Positions 45,393-56,504 of a stretch of DNA of 64,000 nt are shown one piece after another. Under the pieces are notes generated by a model, which saw only the letters and a list, made by a program, of their open reading frames with translations, made no database searches and had not been told where the DNA came from. Location: positions 6,796,501-6,860,500 of the forward strand of contig NZ_LT629796.1 in NCBI RefSeq assembly GCF_900106065.1, given 5' to 3'. The translations under genes and the position numbers were made by a program. Each line of letters opens with the position of its first letter. Within the stretch, counting starts at the first letter, position 1. The DNA is from Pseudomonas mandelii (GTDB lineage Bacteria > Pseudomonadota > Gammaproteobacteria > Pseudomonadales > Pseudomonadaceae).

Positions 45393-48107
45393 ATGGCCAC
45401 TATCCACGTAGACGGCAAAGAGCTCGAAGTCGATGGGGCAGACAACCTGTTACAGGCATGTCTGTCGCTAGGCCTCGATATCCCTTATTTCTGCTGGCAC
45501 CCAGCCCTAGGCAGCGTTGGCGCTTGCCGCCAGTGCGCGGTCAAGCAGTACACCGACGAGAACGACAAGCGTGGTCGGATCGTCATGTCCTGCATGACCC
45601 CCGCCACCGACGGCAGCTGGATCTCCATCGACGACGAAGAAGCGAAAGTGTTTCGCGCCAGCGTCGTCGAATGGCTGATGACCAACCACCCTCACGACTG
45701 CCCGGTCTGTGAAGAAGGCGGTCACTGCCACCTGCAAGACATGACCGTGATGACCGGCCACAACGAGCGCCGTTATCGCTTCACCAAGCGCACTCACCAG
45801 AACCAGCAACTGGGCCCGTTCATTTCCCACGAAATGAACCGCTGCATCGCTTGCTACCGCTGCGTGCGCTTCTACAAGGATTACGCCGGCGGCACCGACC
45901 TCGGTGTGTTCGGCGCCCACGACAACGTGTACTTCGGTCGCGTTGAAGACGGCACCCTGGAAAGCGAGTTCTCCGGCAACCTCACCGAGGTCTGCCCGAC
46001 CGGTGTGTTCACCGACAAGACTCACTCCGAGCGCTACAACCGCAAGTGGGACATGCAGTTCTCGCCGAGCATCTGCCATGGCTGCTCCAGCGGTTGCAAC
46101 ATCTCCCCGGGCGAGCGCTACGGTGAACTGCGTCGTATCGAAAACCGCTTCAACGGTTCGGTCAACCAGTACTTCCTGTGCGACCGTGGCCGTTTCGGCT
46201 ATGGCTACGTCAACCGCGAAGACCGCCCGCGTCAGCCATTGCTGGCCAACGGCGCCAAGCTGGGCCTGGACGAAGCGCTGGATAAAGCCGCCGACCTGCT
46301 GCGTGGTCGCAACATTGTCGGTATCGGTTCGCCACGTGCCAGCCTCGAAAGCAACTACGCGTTGCGCGAACTGGTCGGCGCCGAGCACTTCTACTCCGGT
46401 ATCGAAGCCGCCGAGCTGGAACGCATTCGCCTGGTCATGCAGGTGTTGAAAGACAGCCCGCTGCCGATCCCGAACATGCGCGACATCGAAGACCACGATG
46501 CGATTTTCGTCCTCGGCGAAGACCTGACCCAGACCGCTGCACGTATGGCCCTGTCCCTGCGTCAATCGGTCAAAGGCAAAGCCGAAGACATGGCCGATGC
46601 CATGCGCGTTCAGCCTTGGCTCGACGCGGCAGTGAAGAACATCGGTCAGCACGCGCTGAACCCGCTGTTCATCGCCAGCCTGGCTGAAACCAAGCTCGAC
46701 GACATCGCTGAAGAATGCGTTCACGCCGCTCCAGACGACCTGGCGCGCATCGGTTTCGCCGTGGCTCACGCCCTCGACGCCAGCGCCCCGGCGGTTGAAG
46801 GCCTCGATGCTGAAGCCCTCGAACTGGCCAAGCGCATCGCCGACGCCCTGCTCGCGGCCAAGCGCCCGCTGATCATTGCCGGCACTTCCCTGGGCTCCAA
46901 AGCCCTGATCGAAGCCGCCGCCAACATCGCCAAAGCCTTGAAGCTGCGCGAGAAGAACGGTTCCATCAGCCTGATCGTGCCAGAGGCCAACAGCCTCGGC
47001 CTGGCCATGCTCGGTGGTGACTCGGTCGACGCAGCGCTGCAAGCGGTGATCGACGGCAAGGCCGACGCCCTCGTCGTGCTGGAAAACGATCTGTACACCC
47101 GCACCGACAAAGCCAAGGTTGATGCTGCCCTGACCGCCGCGAAAGTGGTGATCGTTGCAGACCATCAGAAAACCGCCACCAGCGATCGCGCGCACCTGGT
47201 TCTGCCAGCGGCCAGCTTCGCTGAAGGCGACGGTACGTTGGTCAGCCAGGAAGGTCGCGCCCAGCGCTTCTTCCAGGTGTTCGACCCGACTTACCTCGAC
47301 GCGAGCATCCTGGTTCACGAAGGCTGGCGCTGGCTGCATGCCCTGCGCGCCACCCTGTTGAACCAGCCGATCGACTGGACCCAACTGGACCACGTCACCG
47401 CCGCCGTCGCCGCCAGCACACCGCAACTGGCGGGCATCGTCGACGCTGCGCCGTCCGCCGCGTTCCGCATCAAAGGCCTGAAACTGGCTCGCGAACCGCT
47501 GCGTTACTCCGGCCGTACCGCCATGCGCGCCGACATCAGCGTGCACGAACCGCGTACTTCCCAGGACATCGACACCGCGTTCTCCTTCTCCATGGAAGGT
47601 TACTCGGGCTCGGTCGAACCGCGTCAGCAAGTGCCATTCGCCTGGTCTCCGGGCTGGAACTCGCCGCAAGCCTGGAACAAGTTCCAGGACGAAGTCGGTG
47701 GTCACATCCGCGCTGGCGACCCGGGCACCCGCCTGATCGAAAGCACCGGTGATTCGCTGAACTGGTTCGCGGCTGTTCCACGTGCATTCAACCCGGCGCC
47801 GGGCACCTGGCAGGTTGTGCCGTTCTTCCACCTGTTCGGCAGCGAAGAGACCTCTTCCAAAGCCGCGCCGGTTCAGGAACGCATCCCGGCCGCTTACGTG
47901 TCGCTGGCCAAATCCGAAGCCGATCGCCTGGGTGTCAATGACGGCGCCCTGCTCAGCTTGAACGTGGCCGGCCAGACCTTGCGTCTGCCGCTGCGCATCA
48001 ACGAAGAGCTGGGTGCCGGTCTGGTCGCACTGCCGGCCGGTATCGCCGGCATTCCGCCAGCGATCTTTGGCAAAACCGTTGACGGTCTGCAGGAGGCAGC
48101 TCAATGA
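45393..48107 (+). CDS. nuoG: NADH-quinone oxidoreductase subunit G
   Basis: Large peripheral subunit carrying clusters N1b, N4, N5 and N7. The 904-residue protein has the 2Fe-2S ligands [15 protein letters not shown]...CMTP (35-70), the His-Cys3 N5 site [12 protein letters not shown] near 100, [10 protein letters not shown] and [10 protein letters not shown] for N4, and CHGCSSGCN...[12 protein letters not shown] for N7, then a molybdopterin-oxidoreductase-like domain without cofactor function. It has only a weak ribosome-binding site (GAAGAAC) and follows the intercistronic hairpin. Confidence 0.97.
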   Translation: MATIHVDGKELEVDGADNLLQACLSLGLDIPYFCWHPALGSVGACRQCAVKQYTDENDKRGRIVMSCMTPATDGSWISIDDEEAKVFRASVVEWLMTNHPHDCPVCEEGGHCHLQDMTVMTGHNERRYRFTKRTHQNQQLGPFISHEMNRCIACYRCVRFYKDYAGGTDLGVFGAHDNVYFGRVEDGTLESEFSGNLTEVCPTGVFTDKTHSERYNRKWDMQFSPSICHGCSSGCNISPGERYGELRRIENRFNGSVNQYFLCDRGRFGYGYVNREDRPRQPLLANGAKLGLDEALDKAADLLRGRNIVGIGSPRASLESNYALRELVGAEHFYSGIEAAELERIRLVMQVLKDSPLPIPNMRDIEDHDAIFVLGEDLTQTAARMALSLRQSVKGKAEDMADAMRVQPWLDAAVKNIGQHALNPLFIASLAETKLDDIAEECVHAAPDDLARIGFAVAHALDASAPAVEGLDAEALELAKRIADALLAAKRPLIIAGTSLGSKALIEAAANIAKALKLREKNGSISLIVPEANSLGLAMLGGDSVDAALQAVIDGKADALVVLENDLYTRTDKAKVDAALTAAKVVIVADHQKTATSDRAHLVLPAASFAEGDGTLVSQEGRAQRFFQVFDPTYLDASILVHEGWRWLHALRATLLNQPIDWTQLDHVTAAVAASTPQLAGIVDAAPSAAFRIKGLKLAREPLRYSGRTAMRADISVHEPRTSQDIDTAFSFSMEGYSGSVEPRQQVPFAWSPGWNSPQAWNKFQDEVGGHIRAGDPGTRLIESTGDSLNWFAAVPRAFNPAPGTWQVVPFFHLFGSEETSSKAAPVQERIPAAYVSLAKSEADRLGVNDGALLSLNVAGQTLRLPLRINEELGAGLVALPAGIAGIPPAIFGKTVDGLQEAAQ

Positions 48108-49111
48108 CCTGGTTCACGCCTGAAGTGATTGACGTGATCATCGCGGTCCTCAAGGCCATCGTGATTCTGCTCGCCGTGGTGGTGTGCGGCGCGCTGCTGA
48201 GCTGGGTCGAGCGTCGTCTGCTCGCCCTCTGGCAGGACCGTTACGGTCCGAACCGCGTCGGCCCGTTCGGCGCATTCCAGATTGCAGCCGACATGATCAA
48301 GATGTTCTTCAAGGAAGACTGGACGCCACCGTTCGCCGACAAGGTGATCTTCACCCTGGCACCGGTCGTGGCCATGAGCGCCTTGCTGATTGCCTTCGCG
48401 ATCATCCCGATCACCCCGACCTGGGGTGTGGCGGACATCAACATCGGCATCCTGTTCTTCTTCGCCATGGCCGGTCTGTCGGTCTACGCGGTGCTGTTTG
48501 CCGGCTGGTCCAGTAACAACAAGTTCGCCCTGCTGGGCAGCTTGCGGGCCTCGGCGCAAACCGTGTCGTACGAAGTGTTCATGGGCCTGTCGCTGATGGG
48601 CATCGTGATCCAGGTCGGCTCGTTCAACATGCGCGACATCGTTGAATACCAGGCGCAGAACCTGTGGTTCGTGATTCCGCAGATCTTCGGTTTCCTGACC
48701 TTCTTCATCGCCGGCGTCGCCGTAACTCACCGTCACCCGTTCGACCAGCCGGAAGCGGAGCAGGAACTGGCCGACGGTTACCACATTGAATATGCCGGCA
48801 TGAAATGGGGCATGTTCTTCGTCGGCGAGTACATCGGCATCGTGTTGATTTCGGCGCTGCTGGTGACCTTGTTCTTCGGTGGCTGGCACGGTCCGTTCGG
48901 CATTCTGCCGCAGATCCCGTTCATCTGGTTCGCGCTCAAAACCGCGTTCTTCATCATGTTCTTCATCCTGCTGCGCGCCTCGATCCCGCGCCCACGGTAT
49001 GACCAAGTGATGGATTTCAGCTGGAAGTTCTGCCTGCCGCTGACCCTCGTCAACATGCTGGTGACCGCTGCGATCGTGTTGCTCAACACGCCCGCCGTCG
49101 CGGCTCAGTGA
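48104..49111 (+). CDS. nuoH: NADH-quinone oxidoreductase subunit H
   Basis: Membrane subunit that joins the peripheral arm and forms part of the quinone tunnel; 335 residues, eight predicted helices. [28 protein letters not shown] near 45 and [27 protein letters not shown] near 210 are the conserved charged loops. It overlaps the nuoG stop (ATGA). Confidence 0.97.
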   Translation: MTWFTPEVIDVIIAVLKAIVILLAVVVCGALLSWVERRLLALWQDRYGPNRVGPFGAFQIAADMIKMFFKEDWTPPFADKVIFTLAPVVAMSALLIAFAIIPITPTWGVADINIGILFFFAMAGLSVYAVLFAGWSSNNKFALLGSLRASAQTVSYEVFMGLSLMGIVIQVGSFNMRDIVEYQAQNLWFVIPQIFGFLTFFIAGVAVTHRHPFDQPEAEQELADGYHIEYAGMKWGMFFVGEYIGIVLISALLVTLFFGGWHGPFGILPQIPFIWFALKTAFFIMFFILLRASIPRPRYDQVMDFSWKFCLPLTLVNMLVTAAIVLLNTPAVAAQ

Positions 49112-49123
49112 GGATAGAGAATC

Positions 49124-49669
49124 ATGAAGTACATATTTGACATCGTGCATGGCTTCTTCACCCAGCTTCGCAGCCTGGTGATGATCTTCGGCCATGCCTT
49201 CCGCAAGCGCGACACGCTGCAGTACCCGGAAGAAGCCGTGTACCTGCCGCCGCGCTTTCGTGGCCGTATCGTCCTGACCCGCGACCCTGATGGCGAAGAG
49301 CGTTGTGTCGCCTGCAACCTGTGCGCCGTGGCGTGCCCGGTTGGCTGCATCTCGCTGCAGAAAGCTGAAACCGAAGACGGTCGCTGGTACCCGGACTTCT
49401 TCCGCATCAACTTCTCGCGCTGCATTTTCTGCGGCCTCTGCGAGGAAGCCTGCCCGACCACCGCGATCCAGCTGACACCGGATTTCGAGATGGCCGAGTT
49501 CAAACGTCAGGACCTGGTTTACGAGAAAGAAGATCTGCTGATCTCCGGCCCCGGTAAAAACCCTGATTACAACTTCTATCGTGTTGCAGGTATGGCGATT
49601 GCCGGGAAGCCTAAAGGCTCCGCGCAGAATGAAGCCCAGCCGATCAACGTGAAGAGCTTGCTGCCTTAA
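49124..49669 (+). CDS. nuoI: NADH-quinone oxidoreductase subunit I
   Basis: Ferredoxin-like subunit holding clusters N6a and N6b. The 181-residue protein has two classic motifs: [15 protein letters not shown] near 62 and [16 protein letters not shown] near 100. Starts 12 bases after nuoH. Confidence 0.97.
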   Translation: MKYIFDIVHGFFTQLRSLVMIFGHAFRKRDTLQYPEEAVYLPPRFRGRIVLTRDPDGEERCVACNLCAVACPVGCISLQKAETEDGRWYPDFFRINFSRCIFCGLCEEACPTTAIQLTPDFEMAEFKRQDLVYEKEDLLISGPGKNPDYNFYRVAGMAIAGKPKGSAQNEAQPINVKSLLP

Positions 49670-49678
49670 GGAAGAAAG

Positions 49679-50182
49679 ATGGAATTCGCTTTCTATTTCG
49701 CATCGGGTATCGCTGTGGTGTCCACGCTTCGCGTGATCACCAACACTAACCCTGTGCACGCCCTGCTCTACCTGATCATTTCGCTGATCGCCGTGGCCAT
49801 GACGTTCTTCGCCCTCGGCGCACCGTTTGCCGGTGTGCTGGAAGTGATCGCCTACGCTGGCGCCATCATGGTGCTGTTCGTGTTCGTGGTGATGATGCTG
49901 AACCTGGGCCCGGCCTCGGTTCAGCAAGAGCGCGTCTGGCTCAAGCCCGGCATCTGGCTCGGACCGGTCGCCCTCGGCACCCTGCTGCTGGTTGAACTGT
50001 TGTACGTACTGTTCAGCGACGCCAGCGGCCAGGCCATCGGCCACACCACCGTAGACGCCAAGGCCGTGGGCATCAGCCTGTTCGGTCCTTATCTGCTGGT
50101 GGTCGAACTCGCCTCGATGCTGCTGCTTGCCGCAGCCGTCACGGCGTTCCACTTGGGCCGCAACGAAGCCAAGGAGCAATGA
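49679..50182 (+). CDS. nuoJ: NADH-quinone oxidoreductase subunit J
   Basis: Membrane subunit of 167 residues with five predicted helices; helix 3 ([25 protein letters not shown]) is the conserved one with the pi-bulge of the proton path. An AAGGAAG site precedes the ATG. Confidence 0.96.
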   Translation: MEFAFYFASGIAVVSTLRVITNTNPVHALLYLIISLIAVAMTFFALGAPFAGVLEVIAYAGAIMVLFVFVVMMLNLGPASVQQERVWLKPGIWLGPVALGTLLLVELLYVLFSDASGQAIGHTTVDAKAVGISLFGPYLLVVELASMLLLAAAVTAFHLGRNEAKEQ

Positions 50183-50184
50183 CG

Positions 50185-50493
50185 ATGCCTGCTATCCCTT
50201 TGGAGCATGGTCTGGCGGTCGCCGGCATCTTGTTCTGCCTCGGTCTGGTCGGCCTGATGGTCCGGCGCAACATTCTCTTCGTGCTGATGAGCCTGGAGAT
50301 CATGATGAATGCCTCCGCCTTGGCCTTCATCGTCGCCGGTAGCCGCTGGGGTCAGCCGGATGGACAGATCATGTTCATCCTGGTGATCAGCCTGGCAGCC
50401 GCCGAGGCCAGTATTGGCCTGGCGATTCTGTTGCAGCTGTATCGCCGCTTCCACACTCTCGATATCGACGCTGCCAGCGAGATGCGCGGATGA
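50185..50493 (+). CDS. nuoK: NADH-quinone oxidoreductase subunit K
   Basis: Membrane subunit of 102 residues with three helices and the buried glutamates of the proton path ([15 protein letters not shown], and [17 protein letters not shown]). The ATG at 50185 has AAGGAG eight bases upstream; the ATG two codons earlier would be only two bases from it. Confidence 0.95.
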   Translation: MPAIPLEHGLAVAGILFCLGLVGLMVRRNILFVLMSLEIMMNASALAFIVAGSRWGQPDGQIMFILVISLAAAEASIGLAILLQLYRRFHTLDIDAASEMRG

Positions 50494-52343
50494 ATCTTCT
50501 CTATCTGACTTTCGTATTCCCTCTCATAGGTTTCCTGCTGCTGTCGTTCTCACGCGGCCGCTTCTCGGAAAACCTGTCGGCGCTGATTGGCGTCGGTTCC
50601 ATCGGCTTGTCTGCCATTGTCACGGCCTACGTGATCTGGCAATTCAACGTCGCCCCGCCTGAAGGCGGTCACTACACGCAAGTGTTGTGGCAGTGGATGG
50701 CGGTGGAAGGCTTCACGCCGAACTTCGCGCTGTACCTGGATGGCCTGTCCGTGACCATGCTCGGCGTGGTCGTCGGTGTCGGCTTCCTGATCCACCTGTT
50801 CGCGTCCTGGTACATGCGCGGTGAAGCCGGTTACTCGCGCTTCTTCGCCTACACCAACCTGTTTATCGCCAGCATGCTGTTCCTGGTCCTGGGCGATAAC
50901 CTGTTGTTCCTGTACTTCGGTTGGGAAGGCGTGGGCCTGTGCTCGTACCTGTTGATCGGTTTCTACTACAGCAACCGCAACAACGGTAACGCGGCACTCA
51001 AAGCCTTCATCGTGACCCGTATCGGCGACGTGTTCATGGCGATCGGCCTGTTCATCCTGTTCCAACAGTTGGGCACGCTGAACATCCAGGAACTGCTGGT
51101 GCTGGCACCGCAGAAATTCCAGGCCGGCGACTTCTGGATGGTCATGGCCACCCTGATGCTGCTGGGCGGCGCTGTCGGTAAATCCGCGCAACTGCCACTG
51201 CAAACCTGGCTGGCGGACGCAATGGCCGGTCCTACCCCTGTTTCGGCACTGATCCACGCCGCAACGATGGTGACCGCGGGCGTCTACCTGATTGCCCGTA
51301 CCCACGGCCTGTTTGCGTTGGCGCCGGACATCCTGCAGCTCGTTGGCATCGTCGGCGGCGTAACCCTGGTACTCGCCGGTTTTGCCGCACTGGTCCAGAC
51401 CGACATCAAACGTATCCTCGCCTACTCGACCATGAGCCAGATCGGCTACATGTTCCTGGCGCTGGGCGTTGGCGCATGGGATGGCGCGATTTTCCACCTG
51501 ATGACCCACGCCTTCTTCAAGGCACTGTTGTTCCTTGCGTCCGGTGCGGTGATCGTTGCCTGCCACCATGAGCAGAACATCTTCAAGATGGGCGGCCTGT
51601 GGAAGAAACTGCCGCTGGCCTACGCCAGCTTCATCGTCGGCGGCGCGGCACTGTCCGCCCTGCCACTGGTGACCGCAGGCTTCTACTCCAAGGACGAAAT
51701 CCTCTGGGAAGCGTTTGCCAGCGGCAACCACGGTCTGCTCTACGCAGGTCTGGTCGGCGCGTTCATGACTTCGCTGTACACCTTCCGCCTGATCTTCATC
51801 GCGTTCCACGGTGAAGCGAAGACTGAAGCGCACGCCGGTCACGGCATCGCTCACTGGCTGCCGCTGTCGGTGCTGATCGTGCTGTCGACCTTCGTCGGCG
51901 CGATGATCGTTCCACCGCTGCACGGCGTGCTGCCGGAAAGCGTCGGCCATGCCGGCGGCGAAGCCAAGCACAGCCTGGAAATCGCCTCGGGCGCCATCGC
52001 CCTGGCCGGTATCCTGCTGGCCGCGCTGCTGTTCCTCGGCAAGCGTCGTTTCGTCACTGCAATCGCCAACAGCGGCATCGGCCGCTTCCTTTCGGCCTGG
52101 TGGTTCGCTGCCTGGGGCTTCGACTGGATCTACGACAAACTGTTCGTCAAGCCATACCTTGCGATCAGCCACGCACTGCGCAAAGACCCGCTCGACCAGA
52201 CCATCGGTCTGATCCCGCGTATGGCCAAAGGCGGTCACACCGCCCTGAGCCGTACCGAAACCGGTCAACTGCGTTGGTACGCGGCATCGATGGCAGCCGG
52301 CTCCGTGCTGGTCATCGGCGCCATCGTGCTGGTAGCGGTCTGA
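50490..52343 (+). CDS. nuoL: NADH-quinone oxidoreductase subunit L
   Basis: Largest proton-pumping antiporter-like subunit, 617 residues, about 16 helices with the long lateral helix at the C-terminus. [19 protein letters not shown] near 142 and the central [28 protein letters not shown] near 235 with its lysine/histidine channel residues are clear. It overlaps nuoK by four bases. Confidence 0.97.
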   Translation: MNLLYLTFVFPLIGFLLLSFSRGRFSENLSALIGVGSIGLSAIVTAYVIWQFNVAPPEGGHYTQVLWQWMAVEGFTPNFALYLDGLSVTMLGVVVGVGFLIHLFASWYMRGEAGYSRFFAYTNLFIASMLFLVLGDNLLFLYFGWEGVGLCSYLLIGFYYSNRNNGNAALKAFIVTRIGDVFMAIGLFILFQQLGTLNIQELLVLAPQKFQAGDFWMVMATLMLLGGAVGKSAQLPLQTWLADAMAGPTPVSALIHAATMVTAGVYLIARTHGLFALAPDILQLVGIVGGVTLVLAGFAALVQTDIKRILAYSTMSQIGYMFLALGVGAWDGAIFHLMTHAFFKALLFLASGAVIVACHHEQNIFKMGGLWKKLPLAYASFIVGGAALSALPLVTAGFYSKDEILWEAFASGNHGLLYAGLVGAFMTSLYTFRLIFIAFHGEAKTEAHAGHGIAHWLPLSVLIVLSTFVGAMIVPPLHGVLPESVGHAGGEAKHSLEIASGAIALAGILLAALLFLGKRRFVTAIANSGIGRFLSAWWFAAWGFDWIYDKLFVKPYLAISHALRKDPLDQTIGLIPRMAKGGHTALSRTETGQLRWYAASMAAGSVLVIGAIVLVAV

Positions 52344-52383
52344 ATATGAACCTTGCGAACTTGCGAAAGGAATTGAGCCCGTC

Positions 52384-53916
52384 ATGATTCTGCCTTGGCT
52401 AATCCTGATCCCCTTCATCGGCGGCCTGCTGTGCTGGATGGGTGAGCGCTTCGGCGCTACCCTCCCCCGCTGGATTGCGCTGTTGACCATGACCCTGGAA
52501 CTCGCGCTCGGCCTCTGGCTGTGGGCCCACGGTAATTATTCATTTGCTCCGGCGCCTGGCGCCGATCCGACCTGGGCGCTTGAGTTCAAGCACATCTGGA
52601 TCGAGCGCTTCGGCATCAGCGTGCACCTGGCGCTCGATGGCCTGTCGCTGCTGATGATCCTGCTGACCGGTCTGCTGGGTATCCTCTCGGTACTCTGCTC
52701 GTGGAAAGAGATCCAGCGTCACGTTGGCTTCTTCCACTTGAACCTGATGTGGATCCTGGGCGGTGTCGTCGGCGTGTTCCTCGCCCTCGACCTGTTCATG
52801 TTCTTCTTCTTCTGGGAAATGATGCTGGTGCCGATGTACTTCCTCATCGCGCTCTGGGGTCACAGTTCTTCGGACGGCAAGAAAACCCGGATCTACGCGG
52901 CGACCAAGTTCTTCATCTTCACTCAGGCGTCCGGCCTGATCATGTTGGTGGCGATCCTGGGTCTGGTGTTGGTCAACTTCAACAGCACCGGCGTGATCAC
53001 GTTCAACTATGCCGACCTGCTGAAAACCAAGATGTCGCTCACCACCGAGTACATCCTGATGCTCGGCTTCTTCATCGCCTTCGCGGTGAAGCTGCCGGTG
53101 GTGCCGTTCCACTCCTGGCTGCCTGACGCTCACGCCCAGGCACCAACAGCGGGTTCGGTCGACCTGGCCGGTATCTTGTTGAAGACGGCGGCTTACGGTC
53201 TGCTGCGTTTCGCCCTGCCGCTGTTCCCGAATGCCTCGGCCGAGTTCGCGCCGATTGCCATGACCCTGGGTCTGATCGGGATCTTCTACGGTGCGTTCCT
53301 GGCCTTCGCCCAAACCGACATCAAGCGTCTGATCGCCTACTCCTCCGTTTCCCACATGGGCTTCGTGTTGATCGGCATCTACTCCGGCAGCCAACTGGCG
53401 CTGCAGGGCGCGGTGATGCAGATGCTGGCGCACGGTCTGTCGGCCGCGGCACTCTTTATCCTCAGCGGTCAGTTGTACGAACGCACCCACACCCGCGACA
53501 TGCGTGAAATGGGTGGCCTGTGGTCGAAGATCGCTTACCTGCCTGCCATCAGCCTGTTCTTTGCCGCCGCGTCCCTGGGCTTGCCGGGTACCGGTAACTT
53601 TGTGGGTGAGTTCCTGATCCTGATCGGCACGTTCCCGGCCGCCCCATGGATCACGATCATCGCGACGTCCGGTCTGGTGTTCGGTTCGGTCTACTCGCTG
53701 ATCATGATCCACCGTGCCTACTTCGGCCCGTCCAAATCGGACGCGGTGCTGCATGGCATGGATGGTCGCGAACTGATCATGGTGGTCGGTCTGGCGGCAC
53801 TGCTGATTTACATCGGCGTGTACCCGCAACCGTTCCTCGATACCTCTGCTGCGACGATGCATGGCGTGCAGCAATGGCTCGGCACCGCCTTCACTCAACT
53901 CGCTTCGGCCCGGTAA
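52384..53916 (+). CDS. nuoM: NADH-quinone oxidoreductase subunit M
   Basis: Second antiporter-like subunit, 510 residues, about 14 helices. [19 protein letters not shown] near 145 and [34 protein letters not shown] near 240 carry the conserved glutamate, lysine and histidine of the proton channel. Ends seven bases before nuoN. Confidence 0.97.
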   Translation: MILPWLILIPFIGGLLCWMGERFGATLPRWIALLTMTLELALGLWLWAHGNYSFAPAPGADPTWALEFKHIWIERFGISVHLALDGLSLLMILLTGLLGILSVLCSWKEIQRHVGFFHLNLMWILGGVVGVFLALDLFMFFFFWEMMLVPMYFLIALWGHSSSDGKKTRIYAATKFFIFTQASGLIMLVAILGLVLVNFNSTGVITFNYADLLKTKMSLTTEYILMLGFFIAFAVKLPVVPFHSWLPDAHAQAPTAGSVDLAGILLKTAAYGLLRFALPLFPNASAEFAPIAMTLGLIGIFYGAFLAFAQTDIKRLIAYSSVSHMGFVLIGIYSGSQLALQGAVMQMLAHGLSAAALFILSGQLYERTHTRDMREMGGLWSKIAYLPAISLFFAAASLGLPGTGNFVGEFLILIGTFPAAPWITIIATSGLVFGSVYSLIMIHRAYFGPSKSDAVLHGMDGRELIMVVGLAALLIYIGVYPQPFLDTSAATMHGVQQWLGTAFTQLASAR

Positions 53917-53923
53917 GAGCGCT

Positions 53924-55387
53924 ATGGAATTCACGACTCAACACTTTATTGCGCTTGCGCCGTTGTTGATCACCAGCGCCACGATCATCGTGGTGATGCT
54001 GGCAATCGCCTGGCGCCGCAACCACTCACAGACCTTCCTGATCTCCGTGGCGGGTCTGAACCTGGCGTTGCTGTCGATCCTGCCAGCCCTGAAAGTCGCG
54101 CCCCTGGCCGTGACTCCGTTGCTGCAGATCGACACCTTCGCTTGCCTGTACATGGCGCTGATCCTGGTCGCCACCCTCGCCTGTGTAACCCTCGCCCACG
54201 CCTACCTTGGCGATGGCGGTTCGGGTTACCCGGGCAACCGTGAAGAACTTTACCTGCTGATCCTGATGGCCGCCGCCGGTGGCCTGGTCCTGGTCAGCGC
54301 GCAGCACCTGGCCGGGTTGTTCATCGGTCTGGAACTGCTTTCGGTGCCGGTCTACGGTCTGGTGGCTTATGCCTTCTTCAACAAGCGCTCGCTGGAAGCC
54401 GGTATCAAGTACATGGTGCTGTCGGCGGCCGGTTCGGCGTTCCTGTTGTTCGGCATGGCCCTGCTCTACGCCGACTCCGGCAGCCTGAGCTTCGTCGGTA
54501 TCGGCCAGGCCCTCGCGGCCACCGGCCTGCCAAGCTCGCTGGCACAACTGGGCCTGGGCATGATGCTGATCGGTCTGGCGTTCAAACTGTCGCTGGTTCC
54601 GTTCCACCTCTGGACCCCGGACGTCTACGAAGGTGCTCCGGCACCGGTGGCGGCGTTCCTGGCGACCGCATCCAAAGTGGCTGTGTTCGCGGTGATGGTG
54701 CGTCTGTTCCAGATCTCCCCGGCGGCAAGCAGCGGTGTGCTGAGCGACGTGCTGACCATCATCGCCATTGCGTCGATCCTGTTCGGTAACCTGCTGGCAC
54801 TGACCCAGAGCAACCTCAAGCGTCTGCTGGGTTACTCGTCCATCGCTCACTTCGGTTACCTGCTGATTGCCTTGGTGGCAAGCAAGGGTCTGGCCGTGGA
54901 AGCCATCGGCGTGTACCTGGTCACCTACGTCATCACCAGCCTCGGCGCGTTCGGCGTGATCACGCTGATGTCCTCGCCGTACAACGGCCGTGACGCCGAT
55001 GCCCTGTACGAATACCGCGGCCTGTTCTGGCGCCGTCCGTACCTGACCGCCGTCATGACCGTGATGATGCTGTCCCTGGCCGGTATCCCGCTCACCGCGG
55101 GCTTCATCGGCAAGTTCTACATCATCGCCACCGGTGTCGAGTCGCACCAATGGTGGCTGGTCGGTTCCCTGGTACTGGGCAGCGCCATCGGCGTCTTCTA
55201 CTACCTGCGCGTCATGGTCACCTTGTACCTGATCGAACCGAACCTGCGCCGCCACGATGCGCAACTGCACTGGGAACAACGTGCAGGCGGCGTGATGCTG
55301 CTGGCCATCGCTCTGGTGGCATTCTTCCTCGGCGTCTACCCGCAGCCATTGCTGACCCTGGTTCAGCAGGCGGGTCTGGCGGGCTGA
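53924..55387 (+). CDS. nuoN: NADH-quinone oxidoreductase subunit N
   Basis: Third antiporter-like subunit and last gene of the operon; 487 residues, about 14 helices. [34 protein letters not shown] near 225 is the conserved pump block. The start at 53924 ([15 protein letters not shown]) follows AAGAGC; the frame upstream overlaps the end of nuoM and is rejected. A strong terminator follows. Confidence 0.97.
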   Translation: MEFTTQHFIALAPLLITSATIIVVMLAIAWRRNHSQTFLISVAGLNLALLSILPALKVAPLAVTPLLQIDTFACLYMALILVATLACVTLAHAYLGDGGSGYPGNREELYLLILMAAAGGLVLVSAQHLAGLFIGLELLSVPVYGLVAYAFFNKRSLEAGIKYMVLSAAGSAFLLFGMALLYADSGSLSFVGIGQALAATGLPSSLAQLGLGMMLIGLAFKLSLVPFHLWTPDVYEGAPAPVAAFLATASKVAVFAVMVRLFQISPAASSGVLSDVLTIIAIASILFGNLLALTQSNLKRLLGYSSIAHFGYLLIALVASKGLAVEAIGVYLVTYVITSLGAFGVITLMSSPYNGRDADALYEYRGLFWRRPYLTAVMTVMMLSLAGIPLTAGFIGKFYIIATGVESHQWWLVGSLVLGSAIGVFYYLRVMVTLYLIEPNLRRHDAQLHWEQRAGGVMLLAIALVAFFLGVYPQPLLTLVQQAGLAG

Positions 55388-55415
55388 TCGCATAGCGACA
55401 CTCGGTAGAAAACAG

Positions 55416-55442
55416 AAACGGCACCTTCGGGTGCCGTTTTTG
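55416..55442 (+). terminator. Intrinsic terminator of the nuo operon
   Basis: ACGGCACC and GGTGCCGT form an 8-bp stem closed by a TTCG tetraloop and followed by TTTTT, 30 bases after nuoN. Confidence 0.95.
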
Positions 55443-55675
55443 CGTTTGTGGGATCGTGATGTTCAGGCATCGTTTTATGCACCGCCTCAGAGGTCAGTCC
55501 CACTGCGAAGTATCCCCTCTCTTTTATCGAACGCTCTCACCGCACGGGTCGATTCGTCCTACAGGTGTTTTTACAACCGGGGTCTACCGTTGAAAACGGG
55601 AATGAAAAGGATGGCTTCAATGCCTTGACCTATTCGTTTATCGAGACAAAACTATACGTAGGTAGCGTACAGAAC

Positions 55676-56026
55676 ATGGATGCTCTTTTCATCGAATTAC
55701 GTATGTTCCAGAAACATCGAGACGAGTACCTGGATGACGATCTGTTTCGCAGCTTTCAACTGGAGTTGCTGAAGAATCCAGAAGCGGGCGATCTCATTGA
55801 GGGCACCGGTGGGCTGCGCAAAATCCGCTTCTGCGATCAACGACGAGGCAAGGGCAAGCGCGGCGGATTGCGGGTGATTTATTACGGGTGGTCAGGCTTC
55901 GATCAATTCTGGCTGTTCACCGTGTATAGCAAAAACGAGCAAGACGACCTGTCGCCCTCCCAGAAAAACATTTTCAGACAAGCGCTAGATAGAGAAATCA
56001 ACACGAGATCCCACTATGAAACGTGA
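55676..56026 (+). CDS. RelE/ParE-superfamily toxin (HigB-like)
   Basis: Likely ribosome-dependent mRNA nuclease toxin, 116 residues. DLIEGTGGLRKIRFCDQRRGKGKRGGLRVIYYGWS (about 48-85) is the basic core typical of the family, then FWLFTVYSKNEQDDLSPSQKNI. The ATG at 55676 is chosen since MDALFIELRMFQKHRDEYLDDD is the family N-terminus; a longer frame from 55565 exists. The toxin gene comes first and overlaps the antitoxin by eleven bases, the HigBA order. It differs from the flanking core genes in being accessory. Confidence 0.88.
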   Translation: MDALFIELRMFQKHRDEYLDDDLFRSFQLELLKNPEAGDLIEGTGGLRKIRFCDQRRGKGKRGGLRVIYYGWSGFDQFWLFTVYSKNEQDDLSPSQKNIFRQALDREINTRSHYET

Positions 56027-56330
56027 CATTTTTTCCGAACTGATGGATGGCCTCGAAGCGCTGGCCGAAGAGCGCCAAGGCAAGATCACTCTGCGCACCC
56101 ACAAGGTCCAGCTGCCAAAACTGATGCCCATCACGGCCGAGGAAGTGGTTGCCATACGCCAACAGCTCAACCTCTCCCGGCCAGTGTTCGCCATGTATCT
56201 GCGCACCAACACCCGAACCCTTGAGAACTGGGAACAGGGACGGGCAATACCCAATGCCCAAGCCACGACCCTGATACGTCTGGTTGAACGCTTTCCGCAG
56301 ACAATCGAACAGCTCGCAGCCCTGACCTGA
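56016..56330 (+). CDS. Antitoxin with helix-turn-helix (HigA/NadS-like)
   Basis: Predicted antitoxin and autorepressor of 104 residues. An acidic, helical N-terminal part (MKRDIFSELMDGLEALAEE) probably wraps the toxin. The HTH domain follows (EVVAIRQQLNLSRPVFAMYLRTNTRTLENWEQGRAIP, about 45-81), a strong XRE pattern with the conserved NWEQG. Overlap with the toxin gene implies one transcript. Confidence 0.9.
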   Translation: MKRDIFSELMDGLEALAEERQGKITLRTHKVQLPKLMPITAEEVVAIRQQLNLSRPVFAMYLRTNTRTLENWEQGRAIPNAQATTLIRLVERFPQTIEQLAALT

Positions 56331-56504
56331 ATGCTCAGGGCTGTTACTCCAGCCACATAACGAAATTGTAATTCCCCCATCACCTTGGCGTTATCCGCAG
56401 CTTGCAACGATGTCACCCGGCGACCATGCCGGCGGGCCTTCTCCGCCGAACAATAAAACCCACGCCGAAGCACGTTCCCGTCTGCCGAACCCAAGGAGTG
56501 ATTG

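Noticed and set aside
45507..48104. An 865-residue minus-strand open frame opposite nuoG
   Set aside because: Shadow of nuoG; no domain, no ribosome-binding site.
48101..50179. A 692-residue minus-strand open frame opposite nuoH, nuoI and nuoJ
   Set aside because: It spans three certain genes and their junctions; the His/Asp/Gln-rich composition is typical of the reverse complement of membrane-protein genes.
55565..55675. N-terminal extension of the toxin
   Set aside because: Family proteins start at MDALF; the extension probably covers the promoter and operator.
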